From assembly GCF_036242395.1 (NCBI RefSeq), contig NZ_CP108458.1, positions 5,456,001-5,520,000 of the forward strand: a DNA stretch of 64,000 nt, written 5' to 3'. Shown piece by piece: positions 1 to 7,722 of the stretch (position 1 is its first letter; every line of letters begins with the position of its first letter). Source of the DNA: Kitasatospora sp. NBC_01266. GTDB lineage: Bacteria > Actinomycetota > Actinomycetes > Streptomycetales > Streptomycetaceae. The notes beneath the pieces were generated by a model. That model did not search any database. It was given only the letters and a program-made list of their open reading frames with translations, and was not told where the DNA came from. The translations under genes and the position numbers were made by a program.

Positions 1-665
1 TGACCGACCCTTCGCGGTCCGGTCAGGACAAGGCCGAGCTGGTCGGCTCGCTGCTCGGTGGCCAGGTCTCCGGTGAGACCGTCGACCTGGTCTCCGGCCT
101 GGTCCGGTCCCGCTGGTCCGGCTCGCGCGACCTGGTCGACGCGACCGAGCAGCTGGCCGCCTACGCCGAGGTCATCGCGGCGGAGCAGGCCGGCAAGCTG
201 GACGACCTGGAGGACGAGCTCTTCCGGTTCGGCCGCGTGGTGGCCGGTTCGCACGCGCTGCGCGCCGGGCTGACCGAGCCGAAGGCCACCGCCGCCGCCA
301 AGGCGGAGCTGGTGCAGAAGCTGCTCGGCGGCCGCGCCCTGCCGGGCACCGTCCGCCTGGTCACCGCGCTGGTCACCCACCCGCGTGGCCGTAGCCTGGA
401 GCAGGGCCTGGAGTCCTACGCCAAGCTCGCCGCCGACCGCCGCGACCGTGTGGTGGCCCTGGTCACCACCGCCGTTCCGCTCAGCGACGGCCAGAAGCAG
501 CGCCTGTCCGGCGCGCTGGCCAAGCTGTACGGGCGCGCGGTGCTCCTGAACATCGACGTCGACCCCTCGGTCGTCGGCGGTGTCCGGGTGCAGATCGGTG
601 ACGAGATCATCGACGGCACCGTGACGAGCCGCCTCGAAGGCGCTCGCCAGGCCCTCGAAGGCTGA
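1..665 (+). CDS. atpH: ATP synthase F1 subunit delta (5' truncated)
   Basis: Delta subunit of F1Fo ATP synthase, part of the peripheral stalk that holds F1 to the b subunits. The frame is open from the first bases and runs about 220 codons to a TGA at 663-665. The family in streptomycetes is roughly 270 residues, so about 50 N-terminal residues lie outside the window. The C-terminal part (YAKLAADRRDRVVALVTTAV, then LSGALAKLYGRAVLLNIDVD and GGVRVQIGDEIIDGTV) is the typical OSCP/delta end. It is followed by atpA, G, D and C on the same strand, which fixes its identity. The true start cannot be seen. Confidence 0.95.
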   Translation, partial: TDPSRSGQDKAELVGSLLGGQVSGETVDLVSGLVRSRWSGSRDLVDATEQLAAYAEVIAAEQAGKLDDLEDELFRFGRVVAGSHALRAGLTEPKATAAAKAELVQKLLGGRALPGTVRLVTALVTHPRGRSLEQGLESYAKLAADRRDRVVALVTTAVPLSDGQKQRLSGALAKLYGRAVLLNIDVDPSVVGGVRVQIGDEIIDGTVTSRLEGARQALEG

Positions 666-738
666 GCCACCCGCACAGCACATCCGACCCTCGGTCGGGC
701 GCCGGTCCCATCCCACGGGGCAGCCGGCACATACGAAC

Positions 739-804
739 GGCCGGTCCAACAGCACCGGCCGAGGATCGAATACTTGCGGCCCTCCTTGGGCGGGCCGAGG
801 ATCG
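739..804 (+). repeat. Inverted and direct repeats in the atpH-atpA gap
   Basis: The 164-base gap between atpH and atpA holds an inverted repeat with 7-base arms (GGCCGGT at 739-745, ACCGGCC at 754-760, 8-base spacer). It also holds a 12-base direct repeat, GGCCGAGGATCG, at 757-768 and 793-804. Both lie just upstream of the atpA Shine-Dalgarno sequence. An operon-internal RNA processing or stability hairpin is possible. There is no direct evidence for a function. Confidence 0.4.
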
Positions 805-829
805 CAACCTAGGAGAGCAGGGAAGCCTG

Positions 830-2404
830 ATGGCGGAGCTTACGATCCGGCCGGAGGAGATCCGGTCCGCGCTGGCCGACTTCGTCCAGTCGTACCAGCC
901 GGACGCCGCCTCGCGTGAAGAGGTCGGCACGGTCACTGGCGCGGCGGACGGTATCGCCCATGTCGAGGGCCTGCCCTCGGTCATGGCCAACGAGCTGCTG
1001 AAGTTCGAGGACGGGACCCTCGGCCTCGCGCTGAACCTCGACACCCGCGAGATCGGTGTCGTCATCCTCGGTGAGTTCGGCGGGATCGAGGAGGGTCAGA
1101 CGGTGCACCGCACCGGCGAGATCCTCTCCGTGCCGGTCGGCGACGGCTACCTCGGCCGCGTCGTGGACCCGCTGGGTGCCCCGATCGACGGTCTGGGCGA
1201 GATCGCCTCCACCGGCCGCCGCGCCCTGGAGCTGCAGGCCCCCGGTGTCATGGTCCGCAAGTCGGTGCACGAGCCGATGCAGACCGGCATCAAGGCCATC
1301 GACGCGATGACCCCGATCGGCCGCGGCCAGCGCCAGCTGATCATCGGCGACCGCCAGACCGGCAAGACCGCGGTGGCGATCGACACGATCATCAACCAGA
1401 AGGACAACTGGCGCTCCGGCGACCCGAAGAAGCAGGTCCGCTGCATCTACGTCGCCGTCGGCCAGAAGGGCTCCACCATCGCCGCCGTCCGCGGCGCCCT
1501 GGAGGAGGCCGGCGCGCTGGAGTACACCACGATCGTGGCCGCTCCCGCCTCCGACCCGGCCGGCTTCAAGTACCTCGCCCCGTACACCGGTTCGGCCATC
1601 GGCCAGGAGTGGATGTACGACGGCAAGCACGTCCTGATCATCTTCGACGACCTGTCGAAGCAGGCCGAGGCCTACCGTTCCGTCTCCCTGCTGCTGCGCC
1701 GCCCGCCGGGCCGCGAGGCCTACCCGGGTGACGTCTTCTACCTGCACTCCCGCCTGCTGGAGCGTTGCGCCAAGCTCTCCGACGAGCTGGGCGCCGGCTC
1801 GATGACCGGTCTGCCGATCATCGAGACCAAGGCCAACGACGTCTCGGCGTACATCCCGACCAACGTCATCTCGATCACCGACGGCCAGTGCTTCCTGGAG
1901 TCCGACCTGTTCAACGCCGGCATCCGCCCGGCCGTGAACGTCGGTATCTCGGTCTCCCGCGTCGGTGGCTCGGCCCAGATCAAGGCCATGAAGTCGGTCG
2001 CCGGCCGGCTGCGCCTGGACCTGGCCCAGTACCGCGAGCTGGAGGCGTTCGCCGCCTTCGGTTCCGACCTGGACGCGGCCTCGAAGTCCCAGCTGGAGCG
2101 CGGCGCCCGCATGGTCGAGCTGCTGAAGCAGGGCCAGTACCAGCCGTTCCCGGTCGAGGAGCAGGTCGTCTCCATCTGGGCCGGTACCACCGGCAAGCTG
2201 GACGACGTCCCGGTCGCCGACATCCGCCGCTTCGAGCGCGAGTTCCTCGACTTCCTGCGGGTCGAGCACAAGAAGCTGCTCGCCGGGATCGTCGAGACCT
2301 CCAAGCTCGAGGACGGCACCATCGACGCGCTGACCAGCGCGATCGCCGCCTTCAAGCTGGGCTTCACCACCGCCGACGGCAAGCTGCTCAGCGAGCAGGC
2401 CTGA
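830..2404 (+). CDS. atpA: ATP synthase F1 subunit alpha
   Basis: Regulatory alpha subunit of F1, which forms the alpha3-beta3 hexamer at the inner face of the membrane. It has 524 residues, the normal length. The N-terminal beta-barrel region (about residues 25-95) is followed by the nucleotide-binding domain with P-loop GDRQTGKT at residues 173-180, and by the signature VGISVSRVGGSAQ. The ATG is preceded by a purine-rich Shine-Dalgarno stretch (AGGAGAGCAGGGA). The start MAELTIRPEEI matches the family. It sits between atpH and atpG and is almost certainly cotranscribed with them. Confidence 0.98.
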   Translation: MAELTIRPEEIRSALADFVQSYQPDAASREEVGTVTGAADGIAHVEGLPSVMANELLKFEDGTLGLALNLDTREIGVVILGEFGGIEEGQTVHRTGEILSVPVGDGYLGRVVDPLGAPIDGLGEIASTGRRALELQAPGVMVRKSVHEPMQTGIKAIDAMTPIGRGQRQLIIGDRQTGKTAVAIDTIINQKDNWRSGDPKKQVRCIYVAVGQKGSTIAAVRGALEEAGALEYTTIVAAPASDPAGFKYLAPYTGSAIGQEWMYDGKHVLIIFDDLSKQAEAYRSVSLLLRRPPGREAYPGDVFYLHSRLLERCAKLSDELGAGSMTGLPIIETKANDVSAYIPTNVISITDGQCFLESDLFNAGIRPAVNVGISVSRVGGSAQIKAMKSVAGRLRLDLAQYRELEAFAAFGSDLDAASKSQLERGARMVELLKQGQYQPFPVEEQVVSIWAGTTGKLDDVPVADIRRFEREFLDFLRVEHKKLLAGIVETSKLEDGTIDALTSAIAAFKLGFTTADGKLLSEQA

Positions 2405-2436
2405 GTCCGGTAGCGAGGGAAAGGACGTAACGACCC

Positions 2437-3351
2437 ATGGGAGCACAGCTTCGGGTCTACAAGCGCCGGATCCGCTCTGTCACCGCGACGAAGAAGATCA
2501 CCAAGGCGATGGAGATGATCTCCGCGTCGCGCATCGTCAAGGCGCAGCGCGCGGTGGCCGCCTCCACTCCGTACGCCGATGAGCTGACCCGGGCGGTGAC
2601 GGCGGTGGCCACCCGGTCCAACGCCAAGCACCCGCTCACCCACGAGAAGCCGAACGCCAGCCGGGCCGCGGTCCTGCTGGTGACGGCCGACCGCGGTCTG
2701 GCCGGCGGCTACTCCAGCAACGCCATCAAGCAGGCGGTCGCACTGACCGCCCGCCTGAAGGCGGAGGGCAAGGAGGTGGTCACCTACATCGCGGGTCGCA
2801 AGGGTGTCCAGTACTACGGCTTCCGTGACCTGCCGGTCGCGGACTCGTGGACGGGCTTCTCGGACAAGCCGACCTACGGCGACGCCAAGACGGTGGCCGC
2901 CACGCTGATCGAGGCCTTCACGGCCGAGACCGGCGGGGTGGACGAGCTGCACCTGGTCTCGACCAAGTTCATCTCGATGCTGACGCAGACCGCCGTCGAC
3001 GCCCGGCTGCTGCCGCTGCACCTGGACGAGGTCCAGCTCAGCGACGACAAGCCGGCCAAGACGGAGATCTTCCCGCTGTACGACTTCGAGCCGTCGGCGG
3101 AGGGCGTCCTGGACGCGCTGCTGCCGCGGTACGTCGAGAGCCGGATCTACAACGCGCTGCTGCAGTCGGCCGCCTCCGAGCACGCCGCCCGCCGGCGCGC
3201 CATGAAGAGCGCGACCGACAACGCCGGCGAGCTCATCAAGTCGCTGACGCGGCTTGCCAACTCGGCCCGTCAGGCCGAGATCACCCAGGAAATCAGCGAG
3301 ATCGTCGGTGGCGCCAACGCGCTGGCCGACGCTAGCGCGGGGAGCGAATGA
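2437..3351 (+). CDS. atpG: ATP synthase F1 subunit gamma
   Basis: Central rotor shaft of F1, coupling proton-driven c-ring rotation to catalysis in the beta subunits. It has 304 residues. It opens with the conserved N-terminal helix (MGAQLRVYKRRIRSVTATKK followed by ITKAMEMISASRI) and ends with the C-terminal helix containing RRRAMKSATDNA and ITQEISEIVGGA, the two strands of the rotor coiled coil. The ATG is preceded by GAGGGAAAGGA. Its TGA lies five bases or less from the atpD start, so translation is probably coupled. Confidence 0.98.
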   Translation: MGAQLRVYKRRIRSVTATKKITKAMEMISASRIVKAQRAVAASTPYADELTRAVTAVATRSNAKHPLTHEKPNASRAAVLLVTADRGLAGGYSSNAIKQAVALTARLKAEGKEVVTYIAGRKGVQYYGFRDLPVADSWTGFSDKPTYGDAKTVAATLIEAFTAETGGVDELHLVSTKFISMLTQTAVDARLLPLHLDEVQLSDDKPAKTEIFPLYDFEPSAEGVLDALLPRYVESRIYNALLQSAASEHAARRRAMKSATDNAGELIKSLTRLANSARQAEITQEISEIVGGANALADASAGSE

Positions 3352-3353
3352 GA

Positions 3354-4799
3354 ATGACCACCACTGTTGAGCCGACCACGGCGACGGGCCGCGTCGCGCG
3401 GGTCATCGGCCCGGTCGTCGACGTGGAGTTCCCCGTCGACGCCATTCCGGACATGTTCAACGCCCTGCACGTCGAGGTCGACGACCCGGCCGGCACGGGC
3501 AAGAAGACCCTGACTCTGGAGGTCGCCCAGCACCTGGGCGACGGCCTGGTCAAGGCCATCTCGATGCAGCCGACCGACGGCCTGGTCCGTGGCGCTGCCG
3601 TCTCCGACACCGGTGCGGCGATCTCCGTCCCGGTCGGCGACATCACCAAGGGCAAGGTCTTCAACGCCCTCGGCGACGTGCTCAACACCGACCCGGTCGA
3701 GTTCAACGCCCAGGTCACCGAGCGCTGGCCGATCCACCGCAAGGCGCCGAACTTCGCGGACCTCGAGTCGAAGACCGAGATGTTCGAGACCGGCATCAAG
3801 GTCGTCGACCTGCTCACCCCGTACGTGCGTGGTGGCAAGATCGGCCTGTTCGGTGGTGCCGGTGTCGGTAAGACCGTCCTCATCCAGGAGATGATCTACC
3901 GCGTCGCCGCCAACTTCGGTGGTGTCTCGGTCTTCGCCGGCGTCGGGGAGCGTACCCGTGAGGGCAACGACCTGATCCAGGAGATGATCGACTCCAACGT
4001 TCTGGACAAGACCGCCCTGGTCTTCGGCCAGATGGACGAGCCGCCGGGCACCCGTCTGCGGGTCGCCCTGTCCGCGCTGACCATGGCGGAGTACTTCCGC
4101 GATGTGATGAGCCAGGACGTGCTGCTCTTCATCGACAACATCTTCCGGTTCACCCAGGCCGGTTCCGAGGTGTCGACCCTGCTCGGCCGGATGCCCTCCG
4201 CGGTGGGTTACCAGCCGAACCTGGCCGACGAGATGGGCCTCCTGCAGGAGCGCATCACCTCGACCCGCGGTCACTCGATCACCTCGATGCAGGCGATCTA
4301 CGTCCCCGCGGACGACCTGACCGACCCGGCCCCGGCCACCACCTTCGCCCACCTGGACGCGACCACGGTTCTGTCGCGCCCGATCTCGGAGAAGGGCATC
4401 TACCCGGCCGTCGACCCGCTGGACTCCACGTCCCGCATCCTGGACCCGCGCTACATCGCGCAGGACCACTACGACACGGCCATGCGCGTCAAGGGCATCC
4501 TGCAGAAGTACAAGGACCTGCAGGACATCATCGCGATCCTCGGGATCGACGAGCTGTCCGAGGACGACAAGATCACGGTGCACCGGGCCCGCCGGATCGA
4601 GCGCTTCCTGTCGCAGAACACCTACGTGGCGAAGCAGTTCACCGGTGTCGAGGGTTCGACCGTGCCGCTGTCGGAGACCATCGAGGCCTTCAACCGCATC
4701 GCGGACGGCAAGTACGACTCCATCCCGGAGCAGGCCTTCTTCATGTGCGGTGGCATCGAGGACCTCGAGAAGAACGCCGCCGAGCTGGCCAAGAAGTAA
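3354..4799 (+). CDS. atpD: ATP synthase F1 subunit beta
   Basis: Catalytic beta subunit of F1. From ATG 3354 it has 481 residues. The P-loop GGAGVGKT is at residues 167-174, followed by GERTREGNDL with the catalytic Glu, the Walker B strand LLFIDNIFRF, and the C-terminal DELSEDDK of the DELSEED type that contacts gamma and epsilon. An in-frame ATG at 3348 overlaps the atpG stop but is only about 4 bases from the GGGGAG motif. The ATG at 3354 has better spacing and gives the family start MTTTVEPTT, so I prefer it. Confidence 0.97.
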   Translation: MTTTVEPTTATGRVARVIGPVVDVEFPVDAIPDMFNALHVEVDDPAGTGKKTLTLEVAQHLGDGLVKAISMQPTDGLVRGAAVSDTGAAISVPVGDITKGKVFNALGDVLNTDPVEFNAQVTERWPIHRKAPNFADLESKTEMFETGIKVVDLLTPYVRGGKIGLFGGAGVGKTVLIQEMIYRVAANFGGVSVFAGVGERTREGNDLIQEMIDSNVLDKTALVFGQMDEPPGTRLRVALSALTMAEYFRDVMSQDVLLFIDNIFRFTQAGSEVSTLLGRMPSAVGYQPNLADEMGLLQERITSTRGHSITSMQAIYVPADDLTDPAPATTFAHLDATTVLSRPISEKGIYPAVDPLDSTSRILDPRYIAQDHYDTAMRVKGILQKYKDLQDIIAILGIDELSEDDKITVHRARRIERFLSQNTYVAKQFTGVEGSTVPLSETIEAFNRIADGKYDSIPEQAFFMCGGIEDLEKNAAELAKK

Positions 4800-4825
4800 C
4801 CGGCCGCTGCGCCGTGAGTGACCAT

Positions 4826-4860
4826 GAGGGGTGGTTCCCGCATCCTGGGGACCACCCCTC
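4826..4860 (+). terminator. Strong hairpin between atpD and atpC
   Basis: The arms at 4826-4839 and 4847-4860 form a 14-bp stem with one G-U pair around a 7-base loop (GCATCCT). It starts 26 bases after the atpD stop codon and is not followed by a T-run. It could be a partial terminator, an RNA processing site or a 3'-end stabilising hairpin that lowers atpC output relative to atpD. Confidence 0.7.
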
Positions 4861-4902
4861 GTGGCACCACGGCTGTGATTCCGGTCATCTCCGCGCTTCT
4901 CG

Positions 4903-4957
4903 TTTCATGCCAGGGGCGCGAGCCCGTTATTCTTACCGAAACTCCCGAGAAATCGGG
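4903..4957 (+). promoter_or_regulatory. Possible atpC promoter and leader hairpin
   Basis: In an A+T-richer stretch, a -10-like TATTCT lies at 4928-4933 with a weak -35-like TTTCAT at 4903-4908 (19-base spacing). Just downstream, CCCGA-GAAA-TCGGG at 4944-4957 is a small hairpin with a GNRA tetraloop, then AGGAG at 4972-4976. The arrangement suggests a separate start for atpC, but the boxes are weak matches. Confidence 0.3.
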
Positions 4958-4982
4958 CGTTGCAAGAGCCTAGGAGCCCACG

Positions 4983-5360
4983 TTGGCTGAGCTGCACGTC
5001 GAGCTGGTCGCAGCCGACCGCAAGGTGTGGTCCGGTGCGGCCACCATCGTTGTCGCCCGCACGGCTTCCGGTGACACCGGCATCATGCCGGGCCACACCC
5101 CGGTGCTGAGCGTGCTGGAGTCCGGCCCGGTCACCATCCGCACGACCGATGGCGGCACCGTCATCGCCGCCGTGCACGGTGGCTTCATCTCGTTCGCCGA
5201 CAACAAGCTGTCTCTGCTCGCGGAGATCGCCGAGCTGGCGGACGAGATCGATGTGAACCGCGCGGAGCGGGCGCTGGAGACCGCCAAGAGCGAGAGCGAC
5301 GCGCACGCCGAGCGTCGCGCCGAGGTCCGCCTCGTCGCGGCCGGCCGCAAGGCCGCCTGA
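4983..5360 (+). CDS. atpC: ATP synthase F1 subunit epsilon
   Basis: Epsilon subunit of the rotor, which couples the c-ring to gamma and can inhibit ATP hydrolysis. It has 125 residues. The N-terminal beta-sandwich (MAELHVELVAADRKVWSG, then GIMPGHTPVLSVLESG and AAVHGGFISF) is followed by the helical hairpin (EIDVNRAERALETAKSESDA). The start is a TTG at 4983 with AGGAG six bases upstream. It is separated from atpD by 183 bases that hold a strong hairpin and a promoter-like stretch, unlike the tight spacing of the other atp genes. Confidence 0.96.
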   Translation: MAELHVELVAADRKVWSGAATIVVARTASGDTGIMPGHTPVLSVLESGPVTIRTTDGGTVIAAVHGGFISFADNKLSLLAEIAELADEIDVNRAERALETAKSESDAHAERRAEVRLVAAGRKAA

Positions 5361-5397
5361 GTTTCGTGCTGCGGTTCGTTTCGTACTGAGGTTTGAC

Positions 5398-5439
5398 CGA
5401 CGGTCCCGGGGACGCGCGAGCGTGACCCCGGGACTGTCG
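5398..5439 (+). terminator. Terminator of the ATP synthase operon
   Basis: The arms at 5398-5411 and 5426-5439 form a 14-bp stem (one G-U pair) around a 14-base loop, 37 bases after the atpC stop. There is no long T-run, as is usual in streptomycetes. It is likely the operon end. Confidence 0.7.
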
Positions 5440-5521
5440 TATCGGTTGGTAGGGACAGTGCCGTTGTTTCGTTGATACGACCGGCAAAACGGGGATGCGG
5501 GTAGCGAGGAGGTCGGTGAGC

Positions 5522-6022
5522 ATGGTCCTCGCCCTTGTGGTGTGCGCGGCGGTCGTGGCCCTGGGGGTGGTCGGCCTGGTGGCGTTCGCGGTACGCCGCC
5601 GCCTCATCCAGCGGGTCGGCGGCACCTTCGACTGCAGCTACCGCCTGAAAATGCCGGCCGACGCCTCAACGCTCCCGGATCTCGACGAGAACGGACAGCC
5701 CACCTCAGCCCCGGTCCCCGCGACCGACGGCAAGGGGTGGGTTTTCGGTATCGGGCGCTACAGCGGCGACCACATCGAGTGGTTCCGGGTCTTCTCCTAC
5801 GCGCCCCGCCCCCGCAAGGTGCTGCCCCGCCGCGAGATCGAGGTCCTCGGCCGCCGCTACCCCGAGGGCCAGGAGGAACTCGCCCTGCTCTCCGGCTCCG
5901 TGGTGCTGCGCTGCCTGCACAACGGCGCCCCGCTGGAACTGGCGATGAGCGACGACGCCCTCACCGGCTTCCTCGCCTGGCTGGAGGCGGCCCCACCGGG
6001 ACAGCGCGTCAACGTCGCGTAG
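5522..6022 (+). CDS. DUF2550 family single-pass membrane protein
   Basis: Function unknown. The family is conserved directly after the ATP synthase operon in many actinobacteria. From ATG 5522 it has 166 residues: an N-terminal membrane helix (MVLALVVCAAVVALGVVGLV), a basic stretch RRRLIQR, then a soluble domain with YSGDHIEWFRVFSY and LAWLEAAPPGQRVNVA at the end. GAGGAGG at 5506-5512 is 9 bases from this ATG, so I prefer it over the in-frame ATG at 5495 and GTG at 5516. The last 15 coding bases are the start of the 65-bp tandem repeat that follows. Confidence 0.85.
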   Translation: MVLALVVCAAVVALGVVGLVAFAVRRRLIQRVGGTFDCSYRLKMPADASTLPDLDENGQPTSAPVPATDGKGWVFGIGRYSGDHIEWFRVFSYAPRPRKVLPRREIEVLGRRYPEGQEELALLSGSVVLRCLHNGAPLELAMSDDALTGFLAWLEAAPPGQRVNVA

Positions 6023-6289
6023 CGACGGGACGTGCAGGGATGGGGGTCCCCCCGCCCGGAGGGTGGGGGAGCGTCAACGTCGCGTAGCGACGGGACGTGC
6101 AGGGATGGGGGTCCCCCCGCCCGGAGGGTGGGGGAGCGTCAACGTCGCGTAGCGACGGGACGTGCAGGGATGGGGGTCCCCCCGCCCGGAGGGTGGGGGA
6201 GCGTCAACGTCGCGTAGCGACGGGACGTGCAGGGATGGGGGTCCCCCCGCCCGGAGGGTGGGGGAGCGTCAACGTCGCGTAGCGACGGA
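6008..6289 (+). repeat. 65-bp tandem repeat, 4.3 copies
   Basis: Identical 65-bp units begin at 6008, 6073, 6138 and 6203, with a partial fifth at 6268-6289. The first 15 bases of each unit duplicate the 3' end of the DUF2550 gene including its TAG. The unit holds two inverted repeats: CGTCGC-GTA-GCGACG, and a G/C-rich hairpin (TCCCCC...GGGGGA) resembling dispersed intergenic palindromes of streptomycetes. Unit length is not a multiple of three, and the overlapping 61-residue reading frames across it are repeat artefacts. Confidence 0.95.
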
Positions 6290-6390
6290 CGCTCGTTCGA
6301 GTGGTCGGTGCGGGATTCCGTGCGACGGCGCGAGCCTGTTGTGCAGGCTGGTTGCGACCGCCCAGACTGTACGGAGGAGGTGTGTTCTCG

Positions 6391-7029
6391 ATGACCGCCA
6401 TGGCAGCCGAACCCGATCTCGACCTCGACATGGATGAAACCCCCGGCCTGGACGAGGTCCTATGGCAGGCATGGCTCGCGCTCGATCTCCCCGAGGGCTA
6501 TCACGCCGAGATCATCGAGGGGCTCATCGAGGTGTCACCCACCGGGCGTCGAAGCCACGCGATCACTGCCAACAAGCTGCGGAAGGCGTTGGAACGCCAT
6601 CTCGCGGAGAGCAGCAGTGACGCCTATCAGGACCTCAACCTGCTCCACGGTCACAAGGTCTACATCCCCGCCCTGGTGATCGCTGCGGAGGACCTGGACA
6701 GCATTCCCGACCCCAACGGCTGGGGTGCCGACGCGACGAAGGTCGCCTTGGTCGCCGAGGTGGTCTCACCGGGGCGGGATGCGCGGCAGCGCGACCTGGT
6801 CCGAAAGCACAGGGCGTACGCGCAGGCCGGTATCCCCGTCTACGTCATCATCGACGACCAGGACGGGACGGGCCACGTCACGGTGCACACGCAGCCCAAT
6901 CCCGAGGCGGGCACCTACGAGGCGTCCAGCCGCGTTCCCTACGGCACCGACGTCACCATCCTCGAAGGCCCCGCCAAGGGCTTCGTGATCGACACCGCCG
7001 TCACCGGTGAGCCGCGCAAGCCTGAGTAG
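6391..7029 (+). CDS. Uma2 family (DUF820) putative restriction-like endonuclease
   Basis: It belongs to the Uma2/DUF820 group, which has a PD-(D/E)XK nuclease-type fold and mostly unknown function. From ATG 6391 it has 212 residues. Visible family features are YHAEIIEGLIEVSPTG near residue 40, then VALVAEVVSPGRDARQRDLV, KHRAYAQAGIPVYVIID with the conserved Glu, Asp and Lys, and a C-terminal beta-rich end. ACGGAGGAGG is ten bases upstream of the chosen ATG. An in-frame start 90 bases earlier has no such signal. Such genes occur in many copies in this group of organisms. No partner toxin or antitoxin is adjacent. Confidence 0.85.
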   Translation: MTAMAAEPDLDLDMDETPGLDEVLWQAWLALDLPEGYHAEIIEGLIEVSPTGRRSHAITANKLRKALERHLAESSSDAYQDLNLLHGHKVYIPALVIAAEDLDSIPDPNGWGADATKVALVAEVVSPGRDARQRDLVRKHRAYAQAGIPVYVIIDDQDGTGHVTVHTQPNPEAGTYEASSRVPYGTDVTILEGPAKGFVIDTAVTGEPRKPE

Positions 7030-7032
7030 GCT
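7027..7032 (+). promoter_or_regulatory. -10 box of a leaderless promoter (adenosyltransferase)
   Basis: TAGGCT is followed by exactly 7 bases and then the ATG at 7040, placing the expected transcription start at or next to the start codon. There is no Shine-Dalgarno sequence before this ATG. The box overlaps the end of the upstream Uma2 gene. Confidence 0.55.
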
Positions 7033-7039
7033 TCGCCCC

Positions 7040-7612
7040 ATGGTCAACCTCACGCGCATCTACACCCGTACCGGCGACGACGGCACCACCGCGCTCGGTG
7101 ACATGAGCCGCACCACCAAGACCGACCCGCGCCTGCTCGCCTACGCGGACGCCAACGAGGCCAACGCGGCGCTCGGGATGGCGATCGCCGCCGGGGCGCT
7201 GGCCGAGGACCTGGTCGCGGTGCTGACGCGGGTTCAGAACGACCTCTTCGACGTCGGGGCGGACCTCGCCACGCCGGTGGTCGAGGACCCGAAATACCCG
7301 CCGCTGCGGGTCGAGCAGACCTACATCGACCGGCTCGAGGCCGACTGCGACCGGTACAACGCCGAGTTGGAGAAGCTGCGCAGCTTCATCCTGCCGGGCG
7401 GCACCCCCGGCGCCGCCTACCTGCACCTGGCCTGCACGGTGGTGCGCCGCGCGGAGCGGACGACCTGGGCGGCGATCGAGGAGCACGGCGAGAGCGTCAA
7501 CCCGCTGACCGCGAAGTACCTCAACCGGCTCTCCGACCTGCTCTTCATCCTGGCCAGGACGGCCAACAAGGAGCGCGGCGACGTGCTCTGGGTGCCGGGG
7601 GAGAACCGCTAG
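7040..7612 (+). CDS. ATP:cob(I)alamin adenosyltransferase (PduO type)
   Basis: Transfers the 5'-deoxyadenosyl group of ATP to cob(I)alamin, giving adenosylcobalamin for mutases such as IcmA (32652-34337). It has 190 residues, the normal length. The N-terminal ATP-binding motif is IYTRTGDDGTTALGD. The helical core contains VVRRAERTTW with the conserved Arg pair, and the C-terminal NRLSDLLFILAR is typical. The start at ATG 7040 is preferred over an upstream in-frame codon because the family begins about ten residues before the TRTGD motif. Only an inferred leaderless promoter precedes it. Confidence 0.93.
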   Translation: MVNLTRIYTRTGDDGTTALGDMSRTTKTDPRLLAYADANEANAALGMAIAAGALAEDLVAVLTRVQNDLFDVGADLATPVVEDPKYPPLRVEQTYIDRLEADCDRYNAELEKLRSFILPGGTPGAAYLHLACTVVRRAERTTWAAIEEHGESVNPLTAKYLNRLSDLLFILARTANKERGDVLWVPGENR

Positions 7613-7722
7613 GACCCGGCCGCTGCCAGGCTCGCGGCGTCGTCTGCTCGTCGCAATGGTGGAGTGCGGGCTGCAACCTTCGATGTACAGCCAACGGGCG
7701 CGCCGAGTGATGGGATGGAGCC

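Noticed and set aside
6032..6437. Overlapping 61- to 91-residue ORFs with identical sequence in the tandem array
   Set aside because: They repeat because the 65-bp DNA unit repeats. No ribosome binding site precedes them, and the unit is not a multiple of three.
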